Source of the DNA: Caldivirga sp.
Lineage (GTDB): Archaea; Thermoproteota; Thermoprotei; Thermoproteales; Thermocladiaceae
Assembly: GCA_028275645.1 (NCBI GenBank)
Contig: JAPWUH010000011.1
Coordinates: 1-16,381, forward strand
DNA length: 16,381 nucleotides
Direction of reading: 5' to 3'
Shown here: in pieces, positions 13,572 to 16,381 of the stretch
Layout of the letters: every line of letters starts with the position of its first letter
Numbering within the stretch: the first letter of the stretch is position 1
Notes under the pieces: model-generated
Database searches by the model: none
Told to the model about the DNA's origin: nothing
What the model saw: the letters and a program-made list of their open reading frames with translations, nothing else
Position numbers and translations under genes: made by a program

Positions 13572-14528
13572 TCACTTAATCTCCCTAGGCCTTTCACCAA
13601 GCTTATCTTCAATAACCTTAATCAGTAGGTTAAGAATCTTAGTGTAAGGCTGCTTAACCCTAGTTACAAGCACGCCAGCCCCTGAATGGCCACCACCCTC
13701 GCCGTTTAGCTGATTAGCCAATTCGCTTAACACCACCGCCACGTCGAAGTTCCTTGAGCGTGCCACCACCCTGAGTTCATCGCCGTGGTCGGAGACTACG
13801 AATGCGGCATCACACCCCAGTTCAAGTAGCCTACTGGCCACTAAACCTTCATACGCGTTCACGTTAGTCATGCAAACTATCATTGACCTAACCCTGTAAG
13901 GCACCATCCTTATCGAACCCTTGATTAACGCTATCTTAGCTGATTCATCAAGCTCCCTGGCAAGTATGGCTAAGACATCACCGTAGTTTATTGAACCTAT
14001 GCCTAGGAGCCAGGCCACCGTTTCGAAGGTCCTCTGGGTGGCCCTACTGAACCTATTTGTCTCGTTCACTATAGCTATTAATGCCAACTTAGCCATCAGG
14101 TCACTTGGCCTGTAGCCAAGCTCCCTCAAAACGTTGACGACGAGTTCAACCGTTGACGGTGAGGTGGGGTCTATGAACTCTAGGTCACCCCTAAATCCCC
14201 TAACCTCATGGTGATCAAACACCACTAACCTACCTCCGACGCAAACCTCAACTCCAAGCTGACTCCTGTTCGCAACGTCAAACATTATTGTTAAGTCCCC
14301 GCAGCCGCACCCCTGGCTACTGGGTGGTTCAATGCCCAGTCTCTCAAGTACCTGCCTAGTCTCCTTATCCACTTTACCGTGGTAGGTTAGGCAACTTGGT
14401 TTATCCAAGTCATTCAAGTAATCCCTAAATAGAAGTGCCGATACGAGTGAATCCAAGTCGGGGCTCCTGTGGGTTACTAATGTTATGCTCCTCGAATCCG
14501 CAATCATCCTACCGAGTTCATTTATCAT
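13572..14528 (-). CDS. DHH-family phosphoesterase
   Basis: This 318-residue protein has the DHH motifs in order: 'THRSPDLDS' (19-27; His20, Asp24, Asp26), 'FDVANR' with Asp84, 'FDHHE' (104-108), and the C-terminal DHHA1 motif 'GEGGGHSGAG' (276-285). Members bind two Mn ions and cleave phosphodiesters such as short RNAs, pAp or single-stranded DNA. The usual motif IV Asp (ADT/TDT) reads 'NETNRF' here, with Glu156. It has no extra RNA-binding or CBS domain. The start at ATG 14528 lies 25 nt from a TATA element shared with the divergent gene pair. The family is firm; the substrate is not defined. Confidence 0.88.
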   Translation of the reverse strand: MINELGRMIADSRSITLVTHRSPDLDSLVSALLFRDYLNDLDKPSCLTYHGKVDKETRQVLERLGIEPPSSQGCGCGDLTIMFDVANRSQLGVEVCVGGRLVVFDHHEVRGFRGDLEFIDPTSPSTVELVVNVLRELGYRPSDLMAKLALIAIVNETNRFSRATQRTFETVAWLLGIGSINYGDVLAILARELDESAKIALIKGSIRMVPYRVRSMIVCMTNVNAYEGLVASRLLELGCDAAFVVSDHGDELRVVARSRNFDVAVVLSELANQLNGEGGGHSGAGVLVTRVKQPYTKILNLLIKVIEDKLGERPREIK

Positions 14529-14549
14529 CAGACGGAAGTCAGGTTAATG

Positions 14550-14557
14550 TTTAAAAA
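14550..14557. promoter_or_regulatory. single TATA element between divergent genes, possibly bidirectional
   Basis: TTTAAAAA is centred at 14553.5. The start codons on both sides, ATG 14528 (-) and GTG 14578 (+), lie 25 nt from it, the leaderless spacing used elsewhere in the window. I see no second TATA box in the 49-bp gap. Confidence 0.55.
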
Positions 14558-14577
14558 TCAAACTCAGTAATACAAGT

Positions 14578-14949
14578 GTGGTAGCTTTTATAGAGACTGA
14601 AATTAAGGACTATGTTAAGGCGCTTAACGATAGAATCATAAGGTTAAGGGAGTTATCAACCAAGGTAAGTTCAAGGTTAGCGAAGGTTAATGTAAACCCT
14701 AGTTCACCAAGTGTACTTAGGTTTGAGGGTAATGAAATCTACATAGTTAATGGTAGTGATGAGGAGCAAATGGCAGGCGCACTAAGACTCATACTTGAAC
14801 TTGCCAATCTTCAGGAGAAGGTGTATTCATTGGTTAGTTACGACTTAAATAGGGTTATTAATGAAAACGTTAAGGTAGCCGCAATTGAGCCACTAGGCCT
14901 ACCAACAAGAATACTACTGGTGCCCAGTAATGCTACCAGTAATAAGTAA
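14578..14949 (+). CDS. uncharacterised protein, first of an overlapping pair
   Basis: This 123-residue protein starts at GTG, set by the TATA element 25 nt upstream. I do not recognise a family. The first 40 residues look helical and charged ('ALNDRIIRLRELSTKVSSRL'), a possible coiled coil. A short beta pair follows ('LRFEGNEIYIVNG', about 47-59), and then another helix ('EEQMAGALRLILELANLQEK') and a C-terminal strand 'RILLVP'. There is no signal peptide, membrane segment, Cys or obvious catalytic motif. Its last 20 bases overlap the next gene in another frame, so the two products are likely made together and may bind each other. It is divergent from the DHH gene. Confidence 0.7.
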   Translation: MVAFIETEIKDYVKALNDRIIRLRELSTKVSSRLAKVNVNPSSPSVLRFEGNEIYIVNGSDEEQMAGALRLILELANLQEKVYSLVSYDLNRVINENVKVAAIEPLGLPTRILLVPSNATSNK

Positions 14950-15538
14950 AGTTAGTCAATTACGTGATTATAGATTGGAGGTTGAGAGACTGTATGAAGC
15001 AATCAATGTTGAGCCGCTTAGCATCGACCAGGGGGTAGTTAATACAGTAATTAAGTTAATTACGAGGATTAGGCATGGTGAGAAAATGCTGATTAAGGGC
15101 AGTGACAGGGTTCTTAGGATTGGTGACGTGGACGTAGTGATTGCAGATACGGCAAGCCTAATGAATGGTTACATGAAAATGTACAGGGTATACGCAGAGA
15201 ATGTGATGAGGATAAGTAGAGTAGTTGAGAGTTTAACCAGTGGTGATGCATTGGCGTACATAGACCCATTCAACGGCCTGGCAACCATATTAATGAACAT
15301 TAACCTTGAACCATCATTAATGGATGCCAAGTCGCTAAGTAATGTGGCCGACGTATTAAGTAAGCTTAACGCAACTGCAATTGAAAGGAAAACCGAAGTG
15401 GAGGCTGAGCATCTAAATATTGACCTTACAAGTCTAATGAACACGTTATCGGGCATGTCAAATTCAGTATACGTCGACATTAGTGATGAGGCATACTACA
15501 TAATTAAAAATTACTTAAATGCTAGACTTAAACAATAA
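14930..15538 (+). CDS. uncharacterised protein, second of an overlapping pair
   Basis: This 202-residue protein begins at ATG 14930 inside the end of the preceding gene, with GGTG about 7 nt upstream as ribosome binding site. No family recognised. It is predominantly alpha-helical and cytoplasmic. A small beta segment 'KMLIKGSDRVLRIGDVDVVIAD' (about 52-73) echoes the beta pair of the first protein. After it come long helices ('YMKMYRVYAENVMRISRVVESL', 'LSNVADVLSKLNATAIERKTEVEAE'). It contains no Cys, membrane segment or recognised enzyme motif. The gene converges on the Mrp/NBP35 gene 53 bp away. The similar layout of the two proteins (helix, short beta unit, helix) could mean a shared origin or a structural heterodimer; this is speculative. 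Confidence 0.7.
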   Translation: MLPVISKVSQLRDYRLEVERLYEAINVEPLSIDQGVVNTVIKLITRIRHGEKMLIKGSDRVLRIGDVDVVIADTASLMNGYMKMYRVYAENVMRISRVVESLTSGDALAYIDPFNGLATILMNINLEPSLMDAKSLSNVADVLSKLNATAIERKTEVEAEHLNIDLTSLMNTLSGMSNSVYVDISDEAYYIIKNYLNARLKQ

Positions 15539-15591
15539 TACTCATTAGTAGGTTTATGAGCTTTGCTGCATTTAGCCTAGATTAAGTCGTT

Positions 15592-16381
15592 TTAACCGGA
15601 ACTGGTTCTGTTTTCCTCACCGCTTTCCTCTTCCTCCTCCCCAGGCAGTTTCATCAACCTTATCTCCCTCTTTACCGCCTGTCCAGTTAACTTATCCTTA
15701 AGCCTGCCTATAAGTTCATCAACCACCGCTAGCACCCTTTTCGATGCCTCAATGTCAGGATACTTAAGTAGGAATGGGATGCCTTGGTTATTAGCCTCGC
15801 TTATACGTGGATCCAGCGGTATCTCGCCTAAGAATGGTACATTAGCCGCCTCAGCTATGCGTTTTCCCTCAGGTTCACCGAATATGTAATAGGTCTTGCC
15901 CGTGTCCGGGCATGTGAAGCAGCACATGTTCTCAATTACACCAATAACAGGCACCTTAACCTTCTTAGAGAAGTCAATGGCTCTTTTAACAATCCTACCT
16001 GAAACATCACCCGGCGCAGATACAATTATGCTACCTGTTAATTGACCGCTCAGGGTTTGGGCTACGGTTAATGGTGCATCGCCTGTGCCGGGTGGTAGGT
16101 CAATGAGCATTACATCAAGGTTACCCCAGTCAACCTTGGATAGAAAGTCCTCAATGGCTTTACCGACTAATACTCCCCTCCAGATCACGGCCGTGTCCTC
16201 ACTTGGGAGTAAGAAGTCTATTGAAACGATTTTAATGTTTAATGGCCCATTGGCTGGTATTATCAAATCCCTCTTATCATCATAGTAAAGTGGGCTACCC
16301 ACTAGGCCAAACAGCTTAGGTATAGTGGGGCCATATATGTCGGCGTCAAGGATCCCAACCTTCAAGCCCCTTAATGCGAAG
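15592..16381 (-). CDS. Mrp/NBP35-family iron-sulfur carrier ATPase, N-terminus outside window
   Basis: The reading frame is open to the right edge ('FALRGLKVGILDADIYGPTIP'), so the true start and the Walker A loop lie outside; the TTG at 16365 is not the start. Visible landmarks are 'DADIYGP' (switch I region), 'LIDLPPGTGDAPL' (switch II) and 'IGVIENM' (strand before the cysteines), then 'FGEPEGKRIAEAANVPFLGEIPLDP'. Members bind a bridging [4Fe-4S] cluster between two subunits and deliver it to target proteins. The usual CPxC cluster motif is altered: the codons at 15910-15924 give CCFTC, followed by PDT, so the second Cys is Thr but a CxxC exists three residues earlier. The C-terminus has an acidic tail (PGEEEEESGEE). 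Family firm. Confidence 0.9.
   Translation of the reverse strand, partial: FALRGLKVGILDADIYGPTIPKLFGLVGSPLYYDDKRDLIIPANGPLNIKIVSIDFLLPSEDTAVIWRGVLVGKAIEDFLSKVDWGNLDVMLIDLPPGTGDAPLTVAQTLSGQLTGSIIVSAPGDVSGRIVKRAIDFSKKVKVPVIGVIENMCCFTCPDTGKTYYIFGEPEGKRIAEAANVPFLGEIPLDPRISEANNQGIPFLLKYPDIEASKRVLAVVDELIGRLKDKLTGQAVKREIRLMKLPGEEEEESGEENRTSSG

Noticed and set aside
1..16381. CRISPR arrays, insertion sequences, prophage or toxin-antitoxin genes
   Set aside because: No regularly spaced repeats, transposases, integrase or such gene pairs were seen; gene content is chromosomal housekeeping.

Overview
This window reads as the chromosome of a hyperthermophilic crenarchaeon, most likely a Thermoproteales member of the Caldivirga/Vulcanisaeta type (inferred from gene content, not proven). 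Supporting signs are a stand-alone tRNA-Thr with encoded CCA, an archaeal P1 (L12) stalk protein, short crenarchaeal-type XPF nuclease, a Sulfolobus-type glucose dehydrogenase, four-subunit 2-oxoacid:ferredoxin oxidoreductase, and AT-rich TATA boxes centred about 24-28 nt before most first-gene start codons. That spacing implies largely leaderless mRNAs. Ribosome binding sites appear mainly at genes inside operons. A true archaeal histone gene is present, which is uncommon in Crenarchaeota but known in this branch.

Layout. 1-940 (-): an M48-type membrane metallopeptidase cut by the left edge, recovered by reading the open frame through to base 1. 1072-1437 (+): a small winged-helix protein. 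1505-1563 (+): a probable C/D box guide RNA with its own TATA box. 1722-3720 (+): a geranylgeranyl-reductase-family flavoprotein, then a class II aldolase. 3703-5281 (-): CoaBC (coenzyme A synthesis) and a tiny membrane protein. 5458-6660 (+): an atypical cation/proton antiporter. 6801-7013 (+): a zinc-ribbon protein. 7133-7824 (+): an archaeal histone overlapping by 4 bp a Dot1/aKMT-like methyltransferase. 7866-9192 (-): XPF nuclease, tRNA-Thr(GGU) and ribosomal P1, each with its own promoter. 9331-12310 (+): gamma, delta, alpha and beta subunits of a 2-oxoacid:ferredoxin oxidoreductase. 12433-13536 (+): glucose 1-dehydrogenase. 13572-14528 (-): a DHH phosphoesterase, divergent from 14578-15538 (+), an overlapping pair of unrecognised genes that may share one TATA element with it. 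15592-16381 (-): Mrp/NBP35-type iron-sulfur carrier ATPase, cut by the right edge.

How they work together. Glucose dehydrogenase, 2-oxoacid oxidoreductase, the aldolase and CoaBC fit ferredoxin- and CoA-linked central carbon metabolism. The flavoprotein reductase fits saturation of isoprenoid lipids. The most interesting unit is the histone/methyltransferase pair: a nucleosome-type protein and a relative of the archaeal lysine methyltransferase aKMT are translationally coupled, which suggests, without proving, enzymatic methylation of an archaeal histone.
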